Of a stretch of 30,551 bases of DNA, positions 7,186 to 15,867 are shown one piece after another (within the stretch, counting starts at the first letter, position 1; every line of letters begins with the position of its first letter). The DNA comes from a virus: positions 1-30,551 of the IMG/VR virus record IMGVR_UViG_3300023276_000024; one strand, written 5' to 3'. Both the position numbers and the translations under genes were made by a program. The notes under the pieces were generated by a model, which was given only the letters and a program-made list of their open reading frames with translations, made no database searches and was not told the origin of the DNA.

Positions 7186-7866
7186 ATGAGAATACCCAAA
7201 AGCCTTAAAGAAGTACTTGTAAAAGACTACATTCAGATTAACAAAATACGTAGTGCAGAGTACGACAATCCTTTTACTAGGACTATCGACCTGCTTTGTA
7301 TTTTCAATGACAGAGAGGCGGTTTTAAAGTGCAAACCTGCTGAGTTAGCTGTAGACCTTAGCCACTTATTAGAAGAGCCTAGTAGAGTGCTTAAACAATA
7401 CTTCACTATCAACGGCAAGAGATACGGAATAGTAAACCATGTTAATGATTTAGAAGCAGGGCAGTATATGAGCTTTACTACTTATTTAAAAGGCTTTGCA
7501 GATAACCCAAATGTACATATAGACCAAATGCCTGACATTCTAGCGAGTGTTATATTTCCAGTTGATAAGAACAATAAGGTAATGGCAATAGAGCCGAGCT
7601 ATTTTCGTAACCTCGCAGAGGATATAAGAAACACAATGTCAATAGAAGATGCTTATCCGATAGCGGTTTTTTTTTGCAATCTATCTCGGAGCTTAACGAA
7701 ATGTACTCAGGACTATTTGAACACCAAACTGGAGAAGATGACAGAGGAGAGCAGGAACGCGATTTTGGAAGTAGCGAAGGATTTGGAGAGCGATGGGGTT
7801 GGATTGCCACACTCGATAACCTCTGCAATGGAGATTTTACAAAAAGACCCTACTACGAGAAAATGA
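7186..7866 (+). CDS. tail assembly chaperone, zero-frame product
   Basis: 226-residue protein in the position of lambda gpG. Residues 1-163 are shared with the frameshift product; the last 63 residues (from FFCNLSRSLTKCTQDYLN) continue in the zero frame after the T-run. This tail is protein-like (DYLNTKLEKMTEESRNAIL, then a GVGLPHS turn), so it is probably real and not just read-through. Such proteins bind the tape measure and recruit tail tube subunits. Leader copy A sits just upstream. It has no lambda sequence match that I can see; the role rests on the frameshift and position. Confidence 0.75.
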   Translation: MRIPKSLKEVLVKDYIQINKIRSAEYDNPFTRTIDLLCIFNDREAVLKCKPAELAVDLSHLLEEPSRVLKQYFTINGKRYGIVNHVNDLEAGQYMSFTTYLKGFADNPNVHIDQMPDILASVIFPVDKNNKVMAIEPSYFRNLAEDIRNTMSIEDAYPIAVFFCNLSRSLTKCTQDYLNTKLEKMTEESRNAILEVAKDLESDGVGLPHSITSAMEILQKDPTTRK

Positions 7867-7961
7867 ACGTAATAGAGTTTCTAAATATATGCTCATTCGT
7901 TAAAGAGAAGCAGAAAGCAGAAGCAGCACAGCGTAGAATGGATGAACTTAAAAGAAGATGA
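7186..7961 (+). CDS. tail assembly chaperone, -1 frameshift product
   Basis: Reading 7186-7674, then slipping back one base to continue from 7674 to 7961, gives ~258 residues. The added 95 residues (LQSISELNEMYSGLFEH, an acidic linker, WGWIATLDNLCNGDFTK, then NVIEFLNICSFVKEKQKAE) resemble the second-frame domain of tail chaperones, which ends in a helical, charged segment. It has no good own start: in frame there is only a TTG at 7674 inside the slip site and later internal ATGs. It overlaps the tail completion gene by 4 bases. Confidence 0.75.
7667..7675 (+). other. programmed -1 ribosomal frameshift site (T9)
   Basis: Nine consecutive T. In the zero frame the codons are GTT-TTT-TTT-TGC; slipping back one on T-TTT-TTT gives TTG-CAA. 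The run lies where both downstream frames remain open for about 190 bases, in the position of the lambda G/GT slip. A sequencing error in the homopolymer is the alternative. Confidence 0.75.
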
Positions 7962-8521
7962 GCGAAGGACTAGTAACACCACATAGCACAATTACAGAAG
8001 TACTTAAAGCATTCGGCTTAGAGATGCAAAAGGATTTAAGAGCTGAGCTAGTAAAAGACCATGCTTATGTTTCAGGAGATTTAGCCGAGCAAATAGAGTT
8101 TACTACTGTAGTAGAGGGTACTGCTTTTGTATCTTCTCTTAGATTAAAAGATTATTACGACTATGTTAATAAAGGGGTAAACGGTACTAGGTCAGTTAAG
8201 AATAATACTCCTTACTCTTATATGCAATCTAGTAAAATACCTTTTTACTTTGCTAAACAATGGATGAATGCTAAAGGTTTATTTGTAGATAAAGGAACTA
8301 CGTTAACAAGTCTAGCAGGTAATAAATACAAAGCAGGTAGTAAAGATAGTCAAGCGTTTGCAATGGCTAGGAGTTGGAAAGAAAAGGGTACAGAAGGCAA
8401 TCACTTTTATGACAAGGTAGTAACACAGGCAAGACTAGATAAGCTCAGTAAAGACTTAGCAAGTGCAGCAGCAGGAGATTTAAAGATAGCATTAACAGAC
8501 ACATTCAAAAGACTTAAATAA
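7958..8521 (+). CDS. tail completion / HK97 gp10-like protein
   Basis: 187 residues, beginning with a helix (STITEVLKAFGLEMQKDLRA) and continuing with LKDYYDYVNKGVNGTR and IPFYFAKQWMNAKGLF. The 'DYYxYVxxGvxG' stretch and length fit neck or tail completion proteins of the HK97 gp10 type that cap the tail or join it to the head. It overlaps the frameshift product (ATGA) and the next gene (TAATG). Confidence 0.6.
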   Translation: MSEGLVTPHSTITEVLKAFGLEMQKDLRAELVKDHAYVSGDLAEQIEFTTVVEGTAFVSSLRLKDYYDYVNKGVNGTRSVKNNTPYSYMQSSKIPFYFAKQWMNAKGLFVDKGTTLTSLAGNKYKAGSKDSQAFAMARSWKEKGTEGNHFYDKVVTQARLDKLSKDLASAAAGDLKIALTDTFKRLK

Positions 8522-9729
8522 TGGCAATAACTATACACGCAACTCCTAAAGACTTTGCACCTGTTTATAACAAAATGGAGTACCTAATAGAATCAACTAA
8601 TTATACAGAGCCAAACTTTGCATACTTAGTAGACATCTATATAAATGGTTCAGGAACTAAGACAGTACGCCTAAGAATACCCGTTAGACCTTCTGACAAT
8701 TACGGTAAGGTAGATATCCATAGAGTACTAGAATCTGCTCTTACTAGCGATGTAGGTAACCCACTAGGAATACTAGGAACGTATGAAGCTCCTAATAGCT
8801 CACTTTCTTATATTGTAGAATTTGGAGAGGAGTATGGAACTACAGTAGTACAATATCCAAACCTTACTACTGATATAAGTAGAAACGCTATTAATAGCTC
8901 TTTAGAGAAAGCTGAGTTTATAAATTGGGATGTAACAGAATACGAAATGGATGGTATTACTAAGAAGTTTCTAACTAATATGCCTGACAATAATAAGGTA
9001 TCTATTAACTCTCATGGATGGCTTTATTGTAAGCCGATTATACCGTTAGCTAATTGTACAGTAATTACAAAAGATAGCGCAGGAGCTACTATTAATACTT
9101 TTGAAATAAATATATCAGGAGGTGCTACAGACATTAAATTTATACCTACCGCTCCTGCTTCATTAAATAACATAGATAATGCTAATATAACAGTAGGAGC
9201 GCAACCTATTATTACATCCGATGTAGCGTCTTATGAGTTGTATTTAGTTAAATTCTTTTTACCTGCTCCAGTATCCGAAACTAGAACTTTTGTAATAGAG
9301 GAAAATTGTAAATACAATGTTAACACATTAATCTTTCAAAACAATCTAGGAGGGTTTGATAGCTTTACATTCTACTTAGGAGATATGTCTACAACAGCGA
9401 TAGAAAAAAAGGACATGAAGGTAAACGTAGATACGGTTGTGGGTACTGACATAGTCTACTCAATGAATGAGCGAGAGAAAGTAACCTACTATACAAAGAA
9501 TACACCTAGCCTTAAATTAATGTCTGACTGGATAACAGAGGAGGAGAGCAACTGGCTACTAGAGTTAATGTCAAGTCCTGAGATATATCTACAGAGTGGT
9601 AATGAATTAATAGCAGTAGCTAAGATTAAAGCGAGTAGCTACACTAAAAAGAAAGTAGTACGTGATAAGCTATTTAAACTAGAAGTAGATTTAGAGCTAG
9701 GATACGATAACTACAGACAAAGAATATAA
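8521..9729 (+). CDS. tail structural protein (tip region)
   Basis: 402 residues, mostly beta-rich with repeated short Thr/Ser/Asn strands and no signal peptide. It lies between tail completion and the 979-residue tip gene, whose ATG follows its stop without a gap. The C-terminus (WITEEESNWLLELMSSPEIYL, then KKVVRDKLFKLEVDLELGY) looks like a domain that docks onto other tail proteins. Probably a distal tail or baseplate component; the family is not identified. Confidence 0.6.
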   Translation: MAITIHATPKDFAPVYNKMEYLIESTNYTEPNFAYLVDIYINGSGTKTVRLRIPVRPSDNYGKVDIHRVLESALTSDVGNPLGILGTYEAPNSSLSYIVEFGEEYGTTVVQYPNLTTDISRNAINSSLEKAEFINWDVTEYEMDGITKKFLTNMPDNNKVSINSHGWLYCKPIIPLANCTVITKDSAGATINTFEINISGGATDIKFIPTAPASLNNIDNANITVGAQPIITSDVASYELYLVKFFLPAPVSETRTFVIEENCKYNVNTLIFQNNLGGFDSFTFYLGDMSTTAIEKKDMKVNVDTVVGTDIVYSMNEREKVTYYTKNTPSLKLMSDWITEEESNWLLELMSSPEIYLQSGNELIAVAKIKASSYTKKKVVRDKLFKLEVDLELGYDNYRQRI

Positions 9730-12669
9730 ATGACTACAGAGAAGCTAATAATAGAAGGGGTTACTATACCAATAGACAAGGGTATTTCTACGGTGCTAAC
9801 TTTTAGCATTAAAGATATACAGCAGCCCGATAAGGTAAAGTCTAGTTTTAGTAAGACTATTAAGTTGCCTGGAAGTAAAGCAATAAATGATAAGCTAAAT
9901 TTTATCTTTGAAGTTAATTCAGATTCTACATTTAACCCTAACTTAAAACTAGATGCTGTTTATTACCAAAATGATATAGCAGTATTTAGTGGCTTTATTC
10001 AGTTAAAAGATATAATTAAAAAGGACTATAATCAGGTAGACTATAGTGTGGTATTATTTGGAGAAACAGCTAACATCTTTAGAGAGCTAGGTAACAAGTT
10101 TCTAAATGATGCAGGAATGTTATGGAGTAATTTAGACCATGACTATACAAGAGTAATACAAGAGAATAGTTGGGATACTTCATATATTCTAAATGGAGTG
10201 GTTACACCGTTTCAATACGGAACTGGATATACTTATCCTATGATTAACTATGGCAATGATACAGACATAAATGTATATAATGTTAATGAGATGTTTCCTG
10301 CTGTATATGCTAAGGAGTATATCGATAGAATGTTTGCAGATTCAAGCTATACATATACATCTAATTTCTTTAATGCTTCTTTATTCAGACACTTAATTAT
10401 TCCTTTTAACGGTAAAGAATTTAGCCCTTTGCAGTCTACTCTACTAGCTAAGAGGGTAGAAGCTGATGCTCCTTTATTTTTGTCTAGTGGCTTAGACAAT
10501 TATACTTTAGATGCTTCTTTATACCCTGAGTCAGTTTGGCAATCAAACACTATAAGATTAAGCAATGAGTTAGTAGATGCAGATAACCAATATAACCCTG
10601 CTACAGGAGAAATAACAGTAGGCGAAAATGGGATATATAAGTTATCTTTTAACGTAACTTTACAAATAGACACTACTCCAGATGCAGGAGCAGCGGCAGT
10701 AGGAGGGGTTGTAGGTGGAGCTGACTATCCTTTATTTATTAATAAATTTGGTTTGAAAGTTAACGGAGTAGATGTTAATACATCAACTGCTCACGCTTAT
10801 GCAACTAACTTAACTCCTGCAACAACCTATTCAACAGCAAACCCAACTACCTACCCCGATACTAATTTTAGAGATAGCGATGGATTAACAGATAGAAATG
10901 AAAACCCCCCTAATAAGTACCTGCTAAATGTAGACATACAATTACAAGCAGGAGATATTATTACTATAGATTTACTTTCAAAATGGGAAGGGATAGCGTA
11001 TGAAGATAACTCAGTAACTCCTAGCATATACTATCCTTATATAGATTCTAATCTTAGTAACTTTCCAAACTTAGGGTACTTTGCAGACTTCAAGATTACA
11101 ATGTCAGATGCTAACCTTTCGCTTAACGTGATAGATTCTTTTTATGCAGAAGGCGATGCTATTAATATGTTTACAGCTATTCCAGATAAAGTAAAGCAAA
11201 GAGATTTTTTAACATCCATTATTAAGATGTTTAATCTGTATATGATACCCGATACAGAGAACCCTAAGAATATAATAATAGAACCTAGAAAAGACTTTTA
11301 CACTACTGATATAGTAGACTGGAGCAGTAAGCTAGACTATTCTAAAGAGCATAATCTTACACCTACTGCTGTAACCAATAAGCAGAAATATATATACACC
11401 TATAAGAAAGATGCAGATTATTACAATAAGAAGTACGAAGCAAGTTGGTTAGATATTTATGGAAGTAGAAATGTGTACTTAGAGAATGACTTTAATAAAA
11501 CAGAGCATAAGACTGAGCTTATATTTTCTCCTACTCCAATGGTAGGACAATTAGCAAACAGCAGAGTAGTAAGTACTATTATAGATGTAGATGCAACCTT
11601 ACAGCAAAAGACTATTAAATCTAATATTAGAATATTATATTACGGAGGTCTAAAAAATAGTAGTGACAACTGGATACATGAAGCTCTAGCAGGAAATGTA
11701 TATAGAGGCGAGTATCCTTATGCAGGGCATTTTAATACTCCTTATACCCCGACTATTGATATTAATTTCGGGCTGCCTAGAGAGATATACTACGATAACA
11801 CCTATGGAACTATTACGATAACCAATGCGAATCTTTACGAAACATATCACAGAAAAGAATTAGAGCAGCTAACGGATAAGGATAGTAAGATATTTACAGG
11901 CTACTTTCTACTGAACCCAGTAGATATTGCAAACCTATCTTTTAGAAGTTCTTATTGGTTTGAAAATGAATATTGGACTCTACATAAAGTAATGTACAGT
12001 AGCTCAGTTTACCAACCTAGTAAATGTGAGTTCTTAAAGTTAAAGGCAGTACCTACTCCAACGGTAATAACTGAGGAGATAATAGGAGTAGGGTTTAAGT
12101 CAATAGGAGATGAAGAGCTTCCTAAGATACATCAAAACATACTTTCAGGAGATAATGTACTAAATATGAAGTCTAGCCACGTAGATGGATTAGATAACTT
12201 TATAGATAAGACTGCAATGTTTGTAGACATCAAAGGAGATAGCAATAAAGTATTTACAGGAAGTAAAAACATAACTATACAAGGCGATAATAATGTTATA
12301 GAATCTAACCTAGAAAACATAACTCTTATAAACACCAATAATGTAACAGTAACAGAATCTAATGTAACATATATAAACGGAGAAATAATAGGAACTGGTA
12401 GCGTTATAACTATTAACTCAAATACTACAGCAGACGAGAAAGTAAGCACTTATTTATGTGATACCTCAGCAGGGAGTATATCAATTTCATTACCTGACTC
12501 GCCAACAGTCGGAAAGATTTGGAACTTTAAAAAGATAGCTATAAATAATAACCTGCAAATAAGAGTATCTGCTCCCAACTCAATAGATGGGCAACTAGTT
12601 AAAAACATAACAGCACTTAACAACTCCTATACTTTACAATTTGATGGGTTAACTTATAAGATAATATAA
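9730..12669 (+). CDS. large tail tip / baseplate protein
   Basis: 979 residues, the largest product here. The first half alternates beta stretches; the middle (IIEPRKDFYTTDIVDWSSKLDYS, given as landmarks near residues 515-540) resembles baseplate hub-like proteins. Residues ~835-900 (SKNITIQGDNNVIES, then ITLINTNNVTVTESNVTYI) form short regular strands like a beta-helix, as in fibre shafts. The end (SISISLPDSPTVGKIWNFKK) is a knob-like domain common at fibre C-termini. Its likely role is to form the tail tip and contact the host surface. The exact family is uncertain. Confidence 0.6.
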   Translation: MTTEKLIIEGVTIPIDKGISTVLTFSIKDIQQPDKVKSSFSKTIKLPGSKAINDKLNFIFEVNSDSTFNPNLKLDAVYYQNDIAVFSGFIQLKDIIKKDYNQVDYSVVLFGETANIFRELGNKFLNDAGMLWSNLDHDYTRVIQENSWDTSYILNGVVTPFQYGTGYTYPMINYGNDTDINVYNVNEMFPAVYAKEYIDRMFADSSYTYTSNFFNASLFRHLIIPFNGKEFSPLQSTLLAKRVEADAPLFLSSGLDNYTLDASLYPESVWQSNTIRLSNELVDADNQYNPATGEITVGENGIYKLSFNVTLQIDTTPDAGAAAVGGVVGGADYPLFINKFGLKVNGVDVNTSTAHAYATNLTPATTYSTANPTTYPDTNFRDSDGLTDRNENPPNKYLLNVDIQLQAGDIITIDLLSKWEGIAYEDNSVTPSIYYPYIDSNLSNFPNLGYFADFKITMSDANLSLNVIDSFYAEGDAINMFTAIPDKVKQRDFLTSIIKMFNLYMIPDTENPKNIIIEPRKDFYTTDIVDWSSKLDYSKEHNLTPTAVTNKQKYIYTYKKDADYYNKKYEASWLDIYGSRNVYLENDFNKTEHKTELIFSPTPMVGQLANSRVVSTIIDVDATLQQKTIKSNIRILYYGGLKNSSDNWIHEALAGNVYRGEYPYAGHFNTPYTPTIDINFGLPREIYYDNTYGTITITNANLYETYHRKELEQLTDKDSKIFTGYFLLNPVDIANLSFRSSYWFENEYWTLHKVMYSSSVYQPSKCEFLKLKAVPTPTVITEEIIGVGFKSIGDEELPKIHQNILSGDNVLNMKSSHVDGLDNFIDKTAMFVDIKGDSNKVFTGSKNITIQGDNNVIESNLENITLINTNNVTVTESNVTYINGEIIGTGSVITINSNTTADEKVSTYLCDTSAGSISISLPDSPTVGKIWNFKKIAINNNLQIRVSAPNSIDGQLVKNITALNNSYTLQFDGLTYKII

Positions 12670-12670
12670 C

Positions 12671-12820
12671 ATGACATACATACCCGACATATACAGCGGA
12701 GTAAATTACATAGCTCCTAATAACATTCTAACAATTATCCAATATAGTCAAATGATTAACTACGGAGGTTTAGCAATTAGTGGGGTTCTAGTTATCAATG
12801 GAGATTTAATATTAAAATAA
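12671..12820 (+). CDS. small hypothetical protein (49 aa)
   Basis: MTYIPDIYSGVNYIAPNN, then QMINYGGLAISGVLVINGD. Starts one base after the tip gene stop and ends six bases before the next ATG, filling the gap exactly. It is beta-like and may be a small virion or fibre-associated protein. Confidence 0.6.
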   Translation: MTYIPDIYSGVNYIAPNNILTIIQYSQMINYGGLAISGVLVINGDLILK

Positions 12821-12826
12821 TAAACA

Positions 12827-13489
12827 ATGGCACACATACAAATAGGAACAGCAGATGGCTCTACGCTAGGTAATCCAATAGTAGGAGATTTTTACATCTT
12901 TATAGATAGTAATAACGCTAACAAATATACGCTAAGAAATAGCGCAGGAACAGATACTATCTTAGGCGGTGGAGTAGCTGCTACTCTTTACGGGTTATAT
13001 TCGCAAACGGCAAATAGTTCAACTATTAACACAACCGGCGAACAGTCAATTGTTGGAAGCGGTGTTGGTTCTTTATCAATTCCGGCTGATGCTTTTGTTG
13101 TTGGTGATTCTTTCCACGCTAAAATTGGCGGTGTTTTAAATGCAACCGGTGGTGGTGGCCGTTCAGAATTGATTGTAAAAATTAAAGCCGGTGCAACTGT
13201 TTTGGCTACAACCGGTGTTTTTGATTTAGACAATGCAAACAATCAAGGTTGGGAATGCGAATTGGATTTTACAATTACGGTAATCGGTGCAACCGGAACA
13301 ATTTGCACGAATGGAAATTTTGCCTATGTGAAAGATAATGACCGAAAAGTGAGCGGATATATCTTCCAAGATGCACAAACAATAGATACGACCATAAGTA
13401 ACACCTTAGATATAACCGTTGAATGGAATGTATTAAATGTAGGAGATGACATTTATAGTGCAAACTTTGTATTATTTAAAACTTACTAA
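12827..13489 (+). CDS. receptor-binding protein candidate with a foreign-looking C-terminal part
   Basis: 220 residues. The first ~60 (IGTADGSTLGNPIVGDFYIF, then KYTLRNSAGTDTILGGG) look like an attachment domain with the codon style of the neighbours. From about residue 60 the sequence becomes Gly/Thr/Val-rich beta (INTTGEQSIVGSGVGSLSIP) and changes codon choice to ACC-GGT, GCC and GGT. A manual count of 13021-13320 gives 41% GC. The end returns to the phage style. A tail-tip adhesin with a swapped head is the simplest reading. Confidence 0.55.
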   Translation: MAHIQIGTADGSTLGNPIVGDFYIFIDSNNANKYTLRNSAGTDTILGGGVAATLYGLYSQTANSSTINTTGEQSIVGSGVGSLSIPADAFVVGDSFHAKIGGVLNATGGGGRSELIVKIKAGATVLATTGVFDLDNANNQGWECELDFTITVIGATGTICTNGNFAYVKDNDRKVSGYIFQDAQTIDTTISNTLDITVEWNVLNVGDDIYSANFVLFKTY

Positions 13490-13492
13490 GAT

Positions 13493-15856
13493 ATGGCAGA
13501 CGATAAAATAGCATTAAGTATAGAGATAGAAGCTGACAGAGCGCAGATGTCTCTAGGCGAATTAGAGGAGGGCTTTGATGGTTTAAGGGAGAAACTTAAA
13601 GCCACTAATAGAGGTACTGAGGAAGGTAGAAAACAGTTTAAAGAGCTATCTACTCAAATGGCTCAAACTAGCGCGGAAATTAAAAACATAGAATTAGCTT
13701 TTGAAGGATTAGACAGAGAGCAGGTTGCCAGTGAACTCGGCTCTGTGGCGGGGGGTATTTCTGATGTAACAGCTAGTCTAGTTTTGATGGGTGGCGAGAA
13801 TGAAACTATAGAGCAAATGGCAGCGAGTATAGAAACTGCTATGGCTATTTCTATGGGAATGAAGGGAGCTATAGAAGGGTTAAGCTCAGCAAAGAAACTA
13901 TATAACAATCTACTTGAAAACGGTAAGATTGCACAAATAAAAGATACTATAGTAACCTCAATAGCTACAGCTAAAACTTGGCTTTTAAATACTGCTAAGA
14001 AAGCAGCTGCTACGACTACAGGAGTATTAACTGGAAAGATTAAAATAGCAACTGTAGCGACTAGAATATGGAATGCTGTTTTAAAAGCTAATCCTTTAGG
14101 GATATTGGTTACTGTAATTGTAGCAGCAGGTGCAGCCTTATTAATATTTGCTAAGAACACAGGAAAAGCAGCTAGAGAACAAAAGGCACTAGCAGATAGT
14201 TTAGAGGCTGTTTCTGGGGAGATTACTTCTGTATATGAGGAAGTTAATAAAATGGAAAGTTCTTTTGAATTGGCGAGGAAGGGAGTAATAAGTAAAGAGG
14301 ATGCACTTAAAACTTATAACGAAACAATAGGGCAAACAATAGGAGAGGCAGAAACTTTAGAGGAAGCAGAAGCTAGATTTGATAAAAATACAGGAGCGTA
14401 TATAGAGGCAGCTATTGCAAGAGCCCAAGCTCAGGAACTTATTAAAATGGCAGCAGAGGAGCAGACAGCAGCACTCTTAGCAGGAGAGGACGACAATAGA
14501 GCATGGTACGAAAGTACGATAGGTTTTATAAACGATGCAGGAGCAGCCTTTGCAGATTACTCCACTTTAGGAGTTTTTGAATTAGGTAAGGCGAGCGATA
14601 AATTAAACGACAAATTAAAAGAGGGAGCTACTGAAAGGTTAGTAAATGAGAAGGAGGCCAATGCACTTTCTTATAAAGAACTAGCTAAGAGTTTAAATGA
14701 GAAAGCTGCTTTAATTGAAAAGGATAATGGGTTTATATCTGATGCAGCTAAGAAGGTAGCAGATGATAAAGCTAAGAAGGAAGCAGATGATAAAAAAGAA
14801 GCTGAGAGGAAAGAAAAAGAAAGAGCAGATGCAAGAGCAAAAGAAAAAGAAAGACTAAGATTAAAAGAAATTGCAGATGCTAAAACTTTAGCAGAATTTG
14901 AGGAGGAACAAGCAAAGACAAAGATAGCACTTATCCAGGATGAAGGAGAACGGAAAAGGGCAGAGATAGATTATAACACCCAGTTAGAACTGGAGGCTTT
15001 AGAAAAGAAAGGGCAATTAACTTTTGATGCTCAGATGTTAATAGCTCAAAAAAAGAATAAAGCATTAGCAGACTTAGAGAAAGAGGAGGACGCTAAAAGA
15101 TTTGCAGCAGAGCAGGAAGCTCAAGTAAAAAGAGATGAATACGATAAACTACTATTTGACGCTAAGGTAGCAAATGAGGTAGAGGAAACAGAAAGACAAA
15201 GACTACAGATAGAGGAGGACTTTCAAAACAACTTAGCAACTTTAGAGGAGCAAGGGCTTTTAACAATGGAGCTAGAGTTTGAATTAATGTACGCTAAAGA
15301 ACAGGCTTTAGCAGATATTGAAAAGGAGTTTAGAGAGAAAGCAGCAGCAGAGAAACAAGCTCAAAGAGATAAGGACTTTGCACTAGCTACAGCATTAGTA
15401 AGCTCTTTATCTGCTTTAAACGATGCAGCCTTAGCAACAGACTTACTTAATGCAGCAGGAGACGAGGAGAAAAAAGAGAAAATAAGAAAGGCAAGTTTTG
15501 AAAGACAGAAAAAACTTAATATAGCAATGGCTGCAATTAATGGAGCGCAAGCAGTACTAGCAGGATTTGCTCAGGGAGGTTTACCGATGGCTATAATAGC
15601 AGGAGTTACAGCAGCAGCGCAACTAGCAGCAATAGTAGCAACTACTTATCAAGGTGGAGGTAGTGCAGCAGAAGTAGAAACACCAACTCAAGAACTTAGA
15701 CCCGATGGAGCAGGTGGCGGTGGCGGTGGTGTACAATTAAGCCCAGTAAGTAACACTAGCACAATATTAGGAAATCAGCAAGTATTCGTAACTGAAACAG
15801 ACATAACAGAAACACAAAACAACGTTAGCGTAATAGAAGAAAGCGCAACTTTTTAA
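13493..15856 (+). CDS. tail tape measure protein
   Basis: 787 residues. N-terminal helical region (MADDKIALSIEIEADRAQMS, then long helices to residue ~90), a hydrophobic membrane-type segment near residues 200-222 (LGILVTVIVAAGAALLIFA), a long charged coiled coil from ~405 to 640 rich in AEKER repeats, then a second hydrophobic part (AVLAGFAQGGLPMAIIAGV) and a glycine-rich linker. This is the tape measure pattern: it sets tail length and is thought to help DNA cross the membrane. At about 1.5 A per residue it fits a tail of roughly 120 nm. Confidence 0.85.
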   Translation: MADDKIALSIEIEADRAQMSLGELEEGFDGLREKLKATNRGTEEGRKQFKELSTQMAQTSAEIKNIELAFEGLDREQVASELGSVAGGISDVTASLVLMGGENETIEQMAASIETAMAISMGMKGAIEGLSSAKKLYNNLLENGKIAQIKDTIVTSIATAKTWLLNTAKKAAATTTGVLTGKIKIATVATRIWNAVLKANPLGILVTVIVAAGAALLIFAKNTGKAAREQKALADSLEAVSGEITSVYEEVNKMESSFELARKGVISKEDALKTYNETIGQTIGEAETLEEAEARFDKNTGAYIEAAIARAQAQELIKMAAEEQTAALLAGEDDNRAWYESTIGFINDAGAAFADYSTLGVFELGKASDKLNDKLKEGATERLVNEKEANALSYKELAKSLNEKAALIEKDNGFISDAAKKVADDKAKKEADDKKEAERKEKERADARAKEKERLRLKEIADAKTLAEFEEEQAKTKIALIQDEGERKRAEIDYNTQLELEALEKKGQLTFDAQMLIAQKKNKALADLEKEEDAKRFAAEQEAQVKRDEYDKLLFDAKVANEVEETERQRLQIEEDFQNNLATLEEQGLLTMELEFELMYAKEQALADIEKEFREKAAAEKQAQRDKDFALATALVSSLSALNDAALATDLLNAAGDEEKKEKIRKASFERQKKLNIAMAAINGAQAVLAGFAQGGLPMAIIAGVTAAAQLAAIVATTYQGGGSAAEVETPTQELRPDGAGGGGGGVQLSPVSNTSTILGNQQVFVTETDITETQNNVSVIEESATF

Positions 15857-15867
15857 AATATAAGAAT

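Noticed and set aside
12132-12449. 105-residue ORF on the - strand over the tail tip gene
   Set aside because: Shadow of the Asn/Thr-rich beta repeats; no start context.
13663-14160. 165-residue ORF on the - strand over the tape measure gene
   Set aside because: Hydrophobic shadow of a coiled-coil gene; all real genes lie on the + strand.
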